Shown one piece after another: positions 17,364-24,895 of a DNA stretch of 64,000 nt. Source of the DNA: Streptomyces sp. NBC_00273 (GTDB lineage: Bacteria > Actinomycetota > Actinomycetes > Streptomycetales > Streptomycetaceae). The notes under the pieces are model-generated. The model ran no database searches. It was not told where the DNA came from and was given only the letters and a program-made list of their open reading frames with translations. Made by a program: the position numbers and the translations under genes. The DNA lies in NCBI RefSeq assembly GCF_036178145.1, contig NZ_CP108067.1, forward strand, positions 310,001-374,000, given 5' to 3'. The first letter of the stretch is position 1. Each line of letters begins with the position of its first letter.

Positions 17364-17834
17364 CTAGCGGCGGCGGCCCCAGGACTCGGTGTCGACGGTG
17401 CGACCGCGGTCGTCGCGCAGCGTCGCGGTGTCGGAGCCGTTGTCCCAGACGTAGTCGCGGCGGTCCTGGAAGAGGTCGGTACGGGTGTCACGGCCGTTCC
17501 CGGTGTGGATACGGAACGTGGCACGGCCGGCGATGCGGACGTTGTCGAAGCGGTAGCGGTTGCCGTCGCTGTCACGCAGGGTCCAGCCGCGGAGGTTGAT
17601 GGTGTCGCGGGTGGTGTTGGTGATCTCCACCCACTCGTTGTTCAGGGAGCGGTTCGAGCGGTCGTCACGTCCGGGGCTGTCGGCCTGGACCCGGCTGATC
17701 TCCACCCGCGGGTGCCGCTGCTGGTGGCGGTCCCCGTCGTGCGCGGCCGCCGGCAGCGCCGCGGCGGAGACGATCACGCCGGCCGCCAGGACGGTGGCGG
17801 CGATACGGTGGACGGAGGAAGAAGCAGAAGACAT
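17364..17834 (-). CDS. Secreted lamin-tail domain protein
   Basis: 156 residues from ATG 17834, with GAGGGG seven bases upstream. The signal peptide is SSVHRIAATVLAAGVIVSAA ending at AAA. The single lamin-tail (LTD) domain follows: VEISRVQADSPGRDDRSNRS, NEWVEITNTTRDTINLRGWT, FRIHTGNGRDT and DYVWDNGSDTATLRDDRGRT. LTD proteins are secreted beta-sandwich modules found alone or beside nucleases and phosphatases. As a stand-alone protein its partner is unknown. The mature part is very charged (Arg/Asp-rich). Confidence 0.85.
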   Translation of the reverse strand: MSSASSSVHRIAATVLAAGVIVSAAALPAAAHDGDRHQQRHPRVEISRVQADSPGRDDRSNRSLNNEWVEITNTTRDTINLRGWTLRDSDGNRYRFDNVRIAGRATFRIHTGNGRDTRTDLFQDRRDYVWDNGSDTATLRDDRGRTVDTESWGRRR

Positions 17835-18299
17835 AGGTGGCGCCCCTCAAGAACCGCACCCCACCAGCCGAAACAGGGTGGTGAAGGCGCTTTCGGAGTC
17901 GGCCCGGATGAGCCGAGGGCCACACTCTCGACCCGACACGGGCCCCACGGCAGCCCCTGCCGACGGCGGTTACCAGAGGTGCAAATATCCGTCACAGTCG
18001 ACTGCCGGATGCACGCATTCCGCCCGAACGTGCCCCTGACATTCACTGACCGCTACACCCACCCGCCCCACACACCGCGCCCATGGCGCGGCGTACTCCG
18101 GCGCACCACCGGGCGCACTCCTCCCCCACCTCACCCGCCCGGACCAGCCGATCAAGTAACAGGCGTTCTGCGGAACTCTTCGCACTCAAGTCCGGCATTC
18201 GCACATACATCCCGCCCGGCGACGGACCTCGCGCCCCTCACCCGGGGACGCGTACACCCGATGCCGCCGGGTACGGTCATCCGTCCTGCGCGGCCAGAA
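17835..18299. other. Intergenic, no supported gene
   Basis: Upstream region of the lamin-tail gene and the junction to a truncated DUF4394 gene. Nothing else is supported. Confidence 0.4.
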
Positions 18300-18597
18300 G
18301 AAGCACCAAGGCCTTGGAGCGGGTGGTCCCGAGCCCGGCGGCCACCGCCTCGGCCGAGACGCCGGCACCCTCGCCCCGACCGGCAACCTTGGTGTGGACG
18401 CCGCCCTGGACGCGGGCTTCGACATCTACTACAACGCCAAGACCGGCACGAACAAGGGCTTCGCCACCCTCGGCACGGGCAGCTCCTACAGCCTGTATGA
18501 GATCAGCATCCTCAACGGCAAGGCCACCAACCGGGGCACGTTCCCGAGTCGGCAGCGGGTCACCGACATCGCTCTGCCCCTGAACCAGGAGCGCTAG
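18300..18597 (+). pseudogene. DUF4394 protein, C-terminal fragment
   Basis: Reads GRDAGTLAPTGNLGVD then AALDAGFDIYYNAKTGTNKG, YSLYEISILNGKATNRGTFP and TDIALPLNQER. This is the end of a DUF4394 domain, a secreted beta-propeller-like repeat protein normally of about 270 residues. The N-terminal two thirds is missing; sequence before about 18340 is not in frame with it. The TAG stop merges with GGGCCTGTCTCTCAGATCC, which resembles an IS left end, so an insertion may lie just downstream. Confidence 0.7.
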
Positions 18598-18701
18598 GGC
18601 CTGTCTCTCAGATCCGTTTGTGGCATCGTCGTACTCATGAGCGAGTCTTGGTTGACTCGGCGATTTCTAGGGCCAGCACCGCCTGGCGCAGGGGGAAAGG
18701 C

Positions 18702-19196
18702 ATGGCTCACAGCTCATTCGACGTCTCTTTGGCGCATGGCCAGAGCATGCACTGGAAGCTCGGCGGGTCTGGGTGGGCCACCTGGTCGTGGTCGGTGAAT
18801 GCTGCGGAACAGAAAGTGCACGCCTCCTATGTAGGGCCTGAGGTTTTGGCCGGGTTCATGAACGGTGTCCGGGCTCTGCTCCTTGGGTGCAGCGCGACCT
18901 TCGTGACGTTCGTGGACGAGCCGAGCGGGACGAGAGTCTTCTTCAACCAAGCAGAGAAGGAGGTCTTCGTTCAGATAGTGGAGTTCGCGGACTTGAACGA
19001 GCCGTCGTCCTGGTGGTCGGACGCGAGGCTGGTCTGGGCAGGTCGGCTACCAACAGAGGCATTCGTCGGGTCCTTCATGGCCATGATTAAGGAGCTCCTC
19101 TCCGAGCACGGGACAGACGGGTATCGGAGGCGCTGGGGCTACGAGTTCCCCGCCCTGGAGTGGGCGGCCCTCCAGACAGCGCACAGTTCCCGCTGA
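18702..19196 (+). CDS. Hypothetical protein, immunity-protein-like
   Basis: 164 residues from ATG 18702 behind GGGGGAAAGGC. A single soluble domain: FDVSLAHGQSMHWKLGGSGW, ATFVTFVDEPSGTRVFFNQA, EVFVQIVEFADLNEPSSWWS, ELLSEHGTDGYRRRWGYEFP. The alternating aromatic and acidic surface, single domain and lone position next to an IS resemble orphan polymorphic-toxin immunity proteins, but this is a weak inference. The frame is intact with good codon bias. It ends 11 bases before an IS5 element. Confidence 0.6.
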   Translation: MAHSSFDVSLAHGQSMHWKLGGSGWATWSWSVNAAEQKVHASYVGPEVLAGFMNGVRALLLGCSATFVTFVDEPSGTRVFFNQAEKEVFVQIVEFADLNEPSSWWSDARLVWAGRLPTEAFVGSFMAMIKELLSEHGTDGYRRRWGYEFPALEWAALQTAHSSR

Positions 19197-19203
19197 CCCG
19201 AAC

Positions 19204-20063
19204 CTAGACCCGCGTCCAGATCAAGATGGCTGCGAGGTGGAGTGCGCCCTCGTAGGCGATGGCGAGCTTGTCCGTTCGCATGGCCAGGCCGCGCCACTGC
19301 TTGAGACGGCTGATGCACCGCTCGACGGTGTTCCGTTGCTTGTATGCCTGCGCGTCGAAGCCGGGCGGACGACCGCCGGCCCGGCCTCGCCGGAGGCGGT
19401 GTCCGATCTGGTCAGAGGGCTGCGGGATGACGGCCCGGATGCCTCGGCGACGAAGATGCCGGCGGATAGCCCGGGACGAGTAGGCCCGGTCTGCGAGGAC
19501 GACGTCGGGCCGGGTTCGTGGCCTGCCCAGCCCGGTGCGCGGGACCCTGATGCGGGCCATGACCGCCTCGAAGGCAGGCGCGTCCCCGGCCTGGCCCGCG
19601 GTGACATGGACGGCGAGGGGCCGTGCCTGAGCGTCAGCGGCGACATGAACTTTCGTGCTCAGGCCGCCTCGGGAACGTCCGAGTGCGTGATCGGCGGGTT
19701 CAGCCGTGTCGAGCGCCCCCTTTTCCTGGCCCCAGCCGCGTGCTGGTGAGCTCGGCAGACAGTGGAGTCCACCGACACGGCCCATCCCACCTCGTCAGAA
19801 GCGTCCGCTTGGGCGAGGACGGCAGCGAAGATTCGTTGCCAGGTGCCGTCGACGGCCCACCTCATCAGGCGCTTGTGAGCGGTCTGGAACGCACCGAGCT
19901 CGTGGGGCAGGTCCCGCCAGGGGGAGCACGTGCGGTACTTCCAGGCGATAGCCTCCAGAGTTCGGCGGTGGTCGGCCCACCGCCGTCCACGGGCCGGATC
20001 GGCTGGCATCAGCGGCTCGATCCGGTCCCACATTGCATCAGTGATCACTAATCGCACGGACAC
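19204..20063 (-). CDS. IS5-family (IS427-like) transposase, -1 frameshift; stop codon lies in the target site
   Basis: ORF A (20063 to about 19659) starts SVRLVITDAMWDRIEPLMPA and reaches VGWAVSVDSTVCRAHQHAAG. A -1 slip on GGAAAAGGGGG near 19725 continues as GALDTAEPADHALGRSRGGL. ORF B then carries DVVLADRAYSSRAIRRHLRR, NTVERCISRLKQWRGLAMRT and ends IWTRV. Its TAG stop is made from the CTAG target duplication at 19204-19207, not from the element itself. All DDE residues are present. Confidence 0.8.
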
Positions 20064-20100
20064 GTCCGATCAACTGATTAGCCCATCAAAGAGACACGCT
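19208..20100 (-). mobile_element. IS5-family element, about 893 bp, between CTAG sites
   Basis: CTAG flanks both ends (19204-19207 and 20101-20104). The ends (ACCCGCGTCCAGAT and, inverted, AGCGTGTCTCTTTGAT) show only weak inverted symmetry, so exact borders rest on the target duplication. Confidence 0.6.
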
Positions 20101-20118
20101 CTAGCCGCCACACACCTC

Positions 20119-20149
20119 GGGCGCGGCCGCTTGGGGGGCGGCCGCGCCC
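20119..20149. terminator. Strong hairpin
   Basis: Perfect 12-bp stem GGGCGCGGCCGC / GCGGCCGCGCCC with loop TTGGGGG, just outside the IS5 element. Possibly the terminator of the gene at 18702-19196 before the IS landed. Confidence 0.65.
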
Positions 20150-20391
20150 GTACTCCGGATGCCTAGGACAAGGCGGTACCTGGGGCTAAGTATGTCGGCC
20201 GAGGTGACTGATGACTTCACTCGACCCCCTTTCGTAACAGGACGTGACTTCCTCGACGCGGAAAGTGGCCGGTGACCTATCCTGGTGGTCGCCGTAGCCG
20301 CGACACATGGGGGCGCAACCCGGGCGTTCGACGGCGGCAAGCAATGTGGTTCGCATGCGGGGTCGACCCGCATCTGAGTGGGGGAACACCC

Positions 20392-20838
20392 ATGGACTGG
20401 TTTAGTGACCTGGCACAGGTGGCGGCCCTCGTCGGCCCGACGGTGCTCACACTCGCGGTGACCGACGGGTACGAGACGAGCAAGGCACGGTTCGTACGGC
20501 TCTTCGGCCGAGGTGACGCCGACTTGGAGAGCGCGACCCGGGCCCGCCTGGACGGAACCGCCGCCGCGCTGGCCGCCGCCCCGGACGACGAGGAGCGGGA
20601 GCGGGTGCGGGCGGAGCACGCTCAGCGGTGGGAGGAGGACTTCACCCGGCTGCTGCTCGACCTCAATGCTGCGGACCGGGAGCAGGCGGCAAGCGAACTG
20701 CGGCAGATTTCAAGGGTGTTGGAACCGGTGGCGGAGACCGCGGGCATCTCGATGTCCGGCGTCACCTTCCACGGGCCCACCAACGTCCAGGTGGGCCACC
20801 ACGGTCACCAGGTGAACCACTTCGGATCTGCGAGGTGA
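20392..20838 (+). CDS. Putative Bell-type cell-death effector with C-terminal amyloid signalling motif
   Basis: 148 residues, ATG 20392 behind GGGGGAACACCC. Residues 1-24 are hydrophobic (WFSDLAQVAALVGPTVLTLA), followed by YETSKARFVRLFGRGDADLE and a long charged helix to about 115. This resembles the Bell domain, the bacterial counterpart of the membrane-disrupting HeLo domain. Residues 128-144 (GPTNVQVGHHGHQVNHF) form a motif with the RHIM-like core QVG and flanking Asn/His, as in bacterial amyloid signalling sequences (BASS). The same motif opens the next protein. The TGA overlaps the next GTG (GTGA), so both are translated together. Inferred role: an executor that templates on the NLR motif and permeabilises the membrane. 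Its specific biochemical activity is unproven. Confidence 0.7.
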   Translation: MDWFSDLAQVAALVGPTVLTLAVTDGYETSKARFVRLFGRGDADLESATRARLDGTAAALAAAPDDEERERVRAEHAQRWEEDFTRLLLDLNAADREQAASELRQISRVLEPVAETAGISMSGVTFHGPTNVQVGHHGHQVNHFGSAR

Positions 20839-22871
20839 CCGGTCCGGGTACGCCGACGCACAACGAGTTCCGCGGTCCGACCATCGCGCAGGTCGGCAAC
20901 AACAACGAGCAGGTCAACAACAGTTACACGCTCGCCAGTTACACGCTCGTGCCGTCACGTCTGGACGAGACGGCCGACAACCTGGCCAAGTCCGTCCGGG
21001 GGTGGTGGAACGGGGAAGCGTACCGGCGGCGCCTGCTGTCACCCCCGCCGTTGCCCCTTCGATGGCAGGTGAGCGAGGAGGGGCTCACCGGCCGGGTCGC
21101 CGCAGCCACCGCCGAGCGGACGGAGTCCCGGTTCACCCCGCTCCCCGGGCTTCCGGCGGTCACGGAACAGCAGCTTGGGGCGGGTGGCGAGATCGCCGAG
21201 CTGTACGAGGTCTACGGCGGGCTCGCCTCCGGCCGGATCCTGCTGGTCGGCCCGGAAGCAGCCGGCAAGTCAGCCGCCGCCGCGCTGCTGCTCGTGAGGG
21301 CTCTCGACCGCCGGGACGCGACCAAGGCACCGCAGGACAGGGCGCGCATGCCCGTTCCGGTGCTGTTGTCGCTGAACGGCTGGGAACCGCTGGAGGAAGA
21401 GCCTATCGACTGGGCGGTCAGGGTGATCTCCCGGCGGTACCGCCAACGGCACGTTCGTGAACTGCTGAAAGCCGGGCGTATCGCGCTGTTCCTGGACGGC
21501 TTGGACGAGGTCGCCAAGGAGGTGCGCGCCAAGGCCATCACCGCGCTGGCGGCGATGCCGTCCCGCGTCCTGCTGGTGTCGCGCACGGTGGAGGCTCTGG
21601 AGGTGGCCGGCGGGGCGCAGTTGAGTGACGCCGTCGCCCTGGAGCTGCAGCCGATCCGTCCCCGCGACGCCGTCGACTATCTGCTCAGCCGCATGAAAGA
21701 TCCGCCTCCCGCCTGGCAGGAGCTCGACCGCCGGCTGCGGAAGGAACGCAAGAGCCCCCTGGCCAAGGGGCTGAGCAGGCCCCTGGCGATCAGTCTGTTG
21801 CACGAGCAGCGATCCGACCTTGCGATGGTGGAGGAGATCCTCCGCCTGCGCAGCTCCGCTGCCATCGAGAACCGTCTGCTCGATCACGCGGTCAGGTTCG
21901 CGTACACCCAGGCGGACGGCTGTAAACGCCCCGCCTACAGCCCCGAACAGGCGGAGCGGACGCTCAGGTACATCGCCGAACGGCTCACCGAGGAGGGGGC
22001 ACAAAACCTGTACTGGTGGCATATTCCAGGCTGGGGTCGCCCGCGGATCAGAGCATGGGTCACCTGGTCGCTGACCATGACGATCTACCTGGCCGTTGCC
22101 ACGTACATCCTGGTGTCCGCGGACAGTGTTCTCGCAGTCCCGGCGGCCCTGGCCATGCTGATCGGCGCCGCCGTCGATGTGGCCCTGCGGCTGCGGCAAC
22201 TCAACCATCCGCAACCGCTGCAGAGCGCGGGCTGGCGGGATGTGTTCCCCCGTGGTGCGATCGCCTTGGGGGTCGGCTGCTATCTCACGGCGATCGCGCT
22301 CCTGGAAGGCCTACGGTGGTTCCTCGGCAGTCCGGCACCGTTGTGGTGGTCCTGTTTGAGCGCCGTCCCGTTTGGTCTCGGCGCCGCGCTGGGCAAAGGC
22401 AGCGGGGCCACGCTGATCGGCCGGACCCTGCTCGCTCCGTACAAGCGGTTCCCGTACGAGATCGCTCCGGAGGAGTTCCTGCCGCCCCCGACTGCAGCGA
22501 GCCGGGTCATCGATCCGATCGACGTGTGGAATCACCACCTCCGACTGCGCTTACCCCTCGGTCTGCTGGTCGGCGCGGCCATCGGCATCTTCTACGGCGC
22601 CCAGGCCGGGGAACTCGGCGGGCTCTGGCTCGGCGTCGCCTTCGGTGTGGCAACCGCCATCGGTCCTGCCGTCAGGTGCGGTGTGGTGCCCAACCTGGCC
22701 GTCGCGACCAGCCTCACTGCCGTACAGCTCGCCCGACGCGAAGGCACCCCCATACGCATGATGGCGTTCCTTAAGGACGCCCACGAGCGCAACCTTCTGC
22801 GCATGTCCGGACCTGCGTACCAGTTCAGGCACTCCCGGCTCCAGAAGCGTCTGGCCACGCCGCCGAAGTGA
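20835..22871 (+). CDS. NACHT-type NLR ATPase with N-terminal amyloid motif and C-terminal membrane bundle
   Basis: 678 residues, starting at GTG 20835 inside the GTGA overlap; starts further upstream would lie within the effector gene. Residues 14-30 (GPTIAQVGNNNEQVNNS) match the effector motif. The NACHT core follows: Walker A GPEAAGKS at 139-146, Walker B IALFLDGLDEV at 216-226, then SRVLLVSRTVEAL (sensor) and LSRPLAISLLHEQR (winged-helix region). In place of LRR or TPR repeats it has about six transmembrane helices (about 425-660, from WSLTMTIYLAVATYILVSAD to GLWLGVAFGVATAIGPAV) and a short basic tail. It is known that bacterial NACHT proteins act in phage defence. The inferred role here is a membrane-anchored sensor that triggers the coupled effector. 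Confidence 0.85.
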   Translation: MTGPGTPTHNEFRGPTIAQVGNNNEQVNNSYTLASYTLVPSRLDETADNLAKSVRGWWNGEAYRRRLLSPPPLPLRWQVSEEGLTGRVAAATAERTESRFTPLPGLPAVTEQQLGAGGEIAELYEVYGGLASGRILLVGPEAAGKSAAAALLLVRALDRRDATKAPQDRARMPVPVLLSLNGWEPLEEEPIDWAVRVISRRYRQRHVRELLKAGRIALFLDGLDEVAKEVRAKAITALAAMPSRVLLVSRTVEALEVAGGAQLSDAVALELQPIRPRDAVDYLLSRMKDPPPAWQELDRRLRKERKSPLAKGLSRPLAISLLHEQRSDLAMVEEILRLRSSAAIENRLLDHAVRFAYTQADGCKRPAYSPEQAERTLRYIAERLTEEGAQNLYWWHIPGWGRPRIRAWVTWSLTMTIYLAVATYILVSADSVLAVPAALAMLIGAAVDVALRLRQLNHPQPLQSAGWRDVFPRGAIALGVGCYLTAIALLEGLRWFLGSPAPLWWSCLSAVPFGLGAALGKGSGATLIGRTLLAPYKRFPYEIAPEEFLPPPTAASRVIDPIDVWNHHLRLRLPLGLLVGAAIGIFYGAQAGELGGLWLGVAFGVATAIGPAVRCGVVPNLAVATSLTAVQLARREGTPIRMMAFLKDAHERNLLRMSGPAYQFRHSRLQKRLATPPK

Positions 22872-22872
22872 T

Positions 22873-22937
22873 CAGCAGGGAGCCGCGCCCTTGGCCGGCT
22901 CCCTGCTGCCCTTGGCCGGCTCCCTGCTGCCCTTGGC
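22873..22937 (+). terminator. Hairpin terminator with 21-bp duplicated arm
   Basis: A 13-bp perfect stem CAGCAGGGAGCCG / CGGCTCCCTGCTG (22873-22885 with 22896-22908), two bases after the NLR stop. The 3' arm plus loop is tandemly repeated (unit of 21 bp starting CCCTTGGCCGGCTCCCTGCTG minus one base), giving alternative hairpins. Confidence 0.7.
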
Positions 22938-22944
22938 CACCGCC

Positions 22945-23075
22945 CGCACGACGGGCGGACCCGCGGTCCCTGCAGGACGTACGACAGCCCAAAGCCCGCG
23001 CCGACCACCACCGCGCCGCCGACCGCGTCCAGCACCCAGTGGTTGCCGGTGGAGACGACGGCCAGGCGGTGAGGA
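22945..23075 (-). pseudogene. PAP2-family phosphatase, C-terminal fragment
   Basis: On the minus strand: RLAVVSTGNHWVLDAVGGAV then VGAGFGLSYVL. The TGNHWVLDA motif contains the third conserved His/Asp of PAP2/inositolphosphotransferase proteins and their last membrane helix. No start is present and the rest of the protein is absent, so this is debris. Confidence 0.55.
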
Positions 23076-23509
23076 GGGGATGGACCAAGTGACGACGCTC
23101 GGGGAAGCCCAGTACCAAGCGATCCGTCATCGGAAACAGGTGGCTGAGCTCGGGACGGCAGACAGATTAATCCCTATTTACCCAAAACGCCGTACAGATA
23201 AGAGTGATGGCACGCTTCCCGCCCTGGCACACACCTTGGCCCATTGCCTCGCCCGCTGAGACGCGACCATCACGCACCACCATCCCAAGCAACATCTGCG
23301 GCAAGAGGATCCGCGGCCAAGAGCCGGGGACGGACGGGCCGCGGATGGCCAGGCCGTGTCCGCCGAACAGGGTCCAAGTCGACCCTCGCCAGCCGCCCCG
23401 CTGGGGAGCTGCTGGGGAGTTTCACCGTCGCTCGGGGAGTCCCTGGGGAGTTTGAGCCGCGTAAACAGGAAAGCCCGCGAAAGGACCCGAAAGAAGCATC
23501 CCTGCAGGT
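23076..23509. other. Non-coding region
   Basis: No supported gene. An AT-richer stretch near 23163-23205 (AGATTAATCCCTATTTACCC) could contain promoters for the operon that begins near 23510. A G-rich repeat tract follows. Confidence 0.4.
23401..23455. repeat. G-rich CTGGGGAG repeats
   Basis: CTGGGGAG at 23401, 23412 and 23443 with a CTCGGGGAG variant at 23431. GGGGAGTTT occurs twice. Similar in kind to the complement of the tract at 6788-6844. Confidence 0.5.
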
Positions 23510-23874
23510 CCCGAGATCATCGGCCTCGACGATCCCCGACAGCGAGCCGCACTACTCGACGTCGACGCTGAAGTGGAACAGGCCAGCCGCACATCGATGA
23601 CGTCGCCGCCCCCGTGCGGGCCGATCGCTGGTACGCGCCCGACCTCACCACGGAGGTGGCCACCGCCCATCTGACCTTCGTCGCGATAGACGCCGAGGGC
23701 CCACCATCAGGCCCGCCAGCGGAGGTCCAGGATGTCGCCGACCGGTGGCGGGCGGCCGGTGAACCGGACGTCTACCGGCTCGACTTCGACGCCGACGGCA
23801 GCCAGCGGGCCACCAGCCCGAACGGCGCCCTGACCTGGCAGCTTTCCCCTGGCGAGACTGGAGATTCACGATGA
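23510..23874 (+). pseudogene. Hypothetical protein, first gene of the modification operon, frameshifted
   Basis: The first part reads EIIGLDDPRQRAALLDVDAE and, after a one-base shift near 23598, the frame continues IDDVAAPVRADRWYAPDLTT, VATAHLTFVAIDAEG and DVYRLDFDADGSQRATSPNG to the stop. The downstream part could also start on its own at GTG 23614. The TGA overlaps the ATG of the methyltransferase (ATGA), so it is translationally coupled to it. It is small, soluble and acidic, and no family is recognised. Confidence 0.45.
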
Positions 23875-24722
23875 CCCGCCCCGATCACCCGGCCTCTGCG
23901 GCGGTCTCAGACGATGCCCTGTTCGGGCCCGAGGCCGCAGACTACGCCCGCCACCGTCCCGGCCTTCCGGACGCCGCGGTCCACCTCCTGGCCTCCACCC
24001 AGCACGGTGTGCCCGCCCCCGTCCTCCTGGACCTGGGGACCGGCACCGGCCAGGTGCCCCGCGCGCTGCTGCCAGTCCTGCACCGCATGGTGCATATCGA
24101 CCTGGTCGACGTGAACCGGTCGATGCTGGAGGCGGCCCGCGCCATCCTCGAACCGGTCCGCGGAGCGTGCACGGTCGACGTCTTCACCGGCGCCGCCCAC
24201 GACTTCGCCCCCGCAGCGCCCGGCCGGGCGCCCACCCTGATCACCTGCTGTCGGTCCTTCCACTGGATGGCCCGCCCGGAGGTCCTGTCCATGGCCAACC
24301 GGGTGGCCGCGCCGCGCGCCGTCGTGGCGATCATGGGCGACGGCAGTCTCTGGACCCATGGGGCCGACTGGACGGCCGACCTTCGGGAGCTGATCCAGAG
24401 CTACCTCGGCGAAGACCGGCGCGCGGGCACCGGTGGCACGTACGCCGGGCCGGGCCGCTCCTACGAGGACGACCTGGCCGACTCGGCGTTCAGCGAGGTG
24501 ACCGAGCACAGCTTCCCCGTCTCCCGCGCCTGGGCGCCCGAGGACGTGATCGGCTACCTGCGCACCACCAGCTTCGCTCGCCCCGCCCTGTTCTCCGGCC
24601 GCTATCACGAGTTCGAGGCCGCTGCTCTCCAGCTGCTCCAGGACCATGCCAGCGGCGGCGTCCTGAAGGAGAACGCGGTGTTCACGGTGCTGCTCGCGCG
24701 TCGCCCCGACGGTGACGCGTGA
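23871..24722 (+). CDS. Class I SAM-dependent methyltransferase
   Basis: 283 residues from the ATG inside an ATGA overlap with the preceding gene. SAM-binding motif I is VLLDLGTGTGQVP (about 46-58), motif II is VHIDLVDVNRSMLEAAR, and the FHWMARPEVL and NRVAAPRAVVAIMGDGSLW segments fit the UbiE/methyltransferase-11 fold. The C-terminal part (EVTEHSFPVSRAWAPEDVIG, RTTSFAR) is typical of actinobacterial small-molecule methyltransferases. Substrate not deducible. It is followed, overlapping by GTGA, by a truncated Nudix gene, so it belongs to the cassette running to about 30060. Confidence 0.85.
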   Translation: MTRPDHPASAAVSDDALFGPEAADYARHRPGLPDAAVHLLASTQHGVPAPVLLDLGTGTGQVPRALLPVLHRMVHIDLVDVNRSMLEAARAILEPVRGACTVDVFTGAAHDFAPAAPGRAPTLITCCRSFHWMARPEVLSMANRVAAPRAVVAIMGDGSLWTHGADWTADLRELIQSYLGEDRRAGTGGTYAGPGRSYEDDLADSAFSEVTEHSFPVSRAWAPEDVIGYLRTTSFARPALFSGRYHEFEAAALQLLQDHASGGVLKENAVFTVLLARRPDGDA

Positions 24723-24865
24723 GCAGCACCCAGCGGCACACCGAGCCGCTCGATGTCCACCTGATCGCCGCGCGCGAGGGCGCGGCGGGGCTTGAGGTGC
24801 TGCTGTCCCGGCGGGCCGGTGACGTGTACACCCTGGCGCGCTTGCGCACCGCGCAACACCTCTGA
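24719..24865 (+). pseudogene. Truncated Nudix hydrolase N-terminus
   Basis: GTG 24719 overlaps the methyltransferase stop (GTGA). The 48 residues read SSTQRHTEPLDVHLIAAREG then LEVLLSRRAGDVY, the first strand and loop of actinobacterial Nudix proteins (usually followed by a Gly-rich Nudix box). The Nudix box itself is missing: the frame diverges after GDVY and stops. It may be a deletion scar, because a complete Nudix domain occurs inside the next gene. Confidence 0.55.
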
Positions 24866-24895
24866 CTACCACCCGCCATTACGAGGAGCAACACG

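Noticed and set aside
20628..20834. Upstream extension of the NACHT gene frame into the effector gene
   Set aside because: The extension is out-of-frame overlap with a real gene; the GTG at 20835 in the GTGA overlap is the natural start and puts the motif near the N-terminus.
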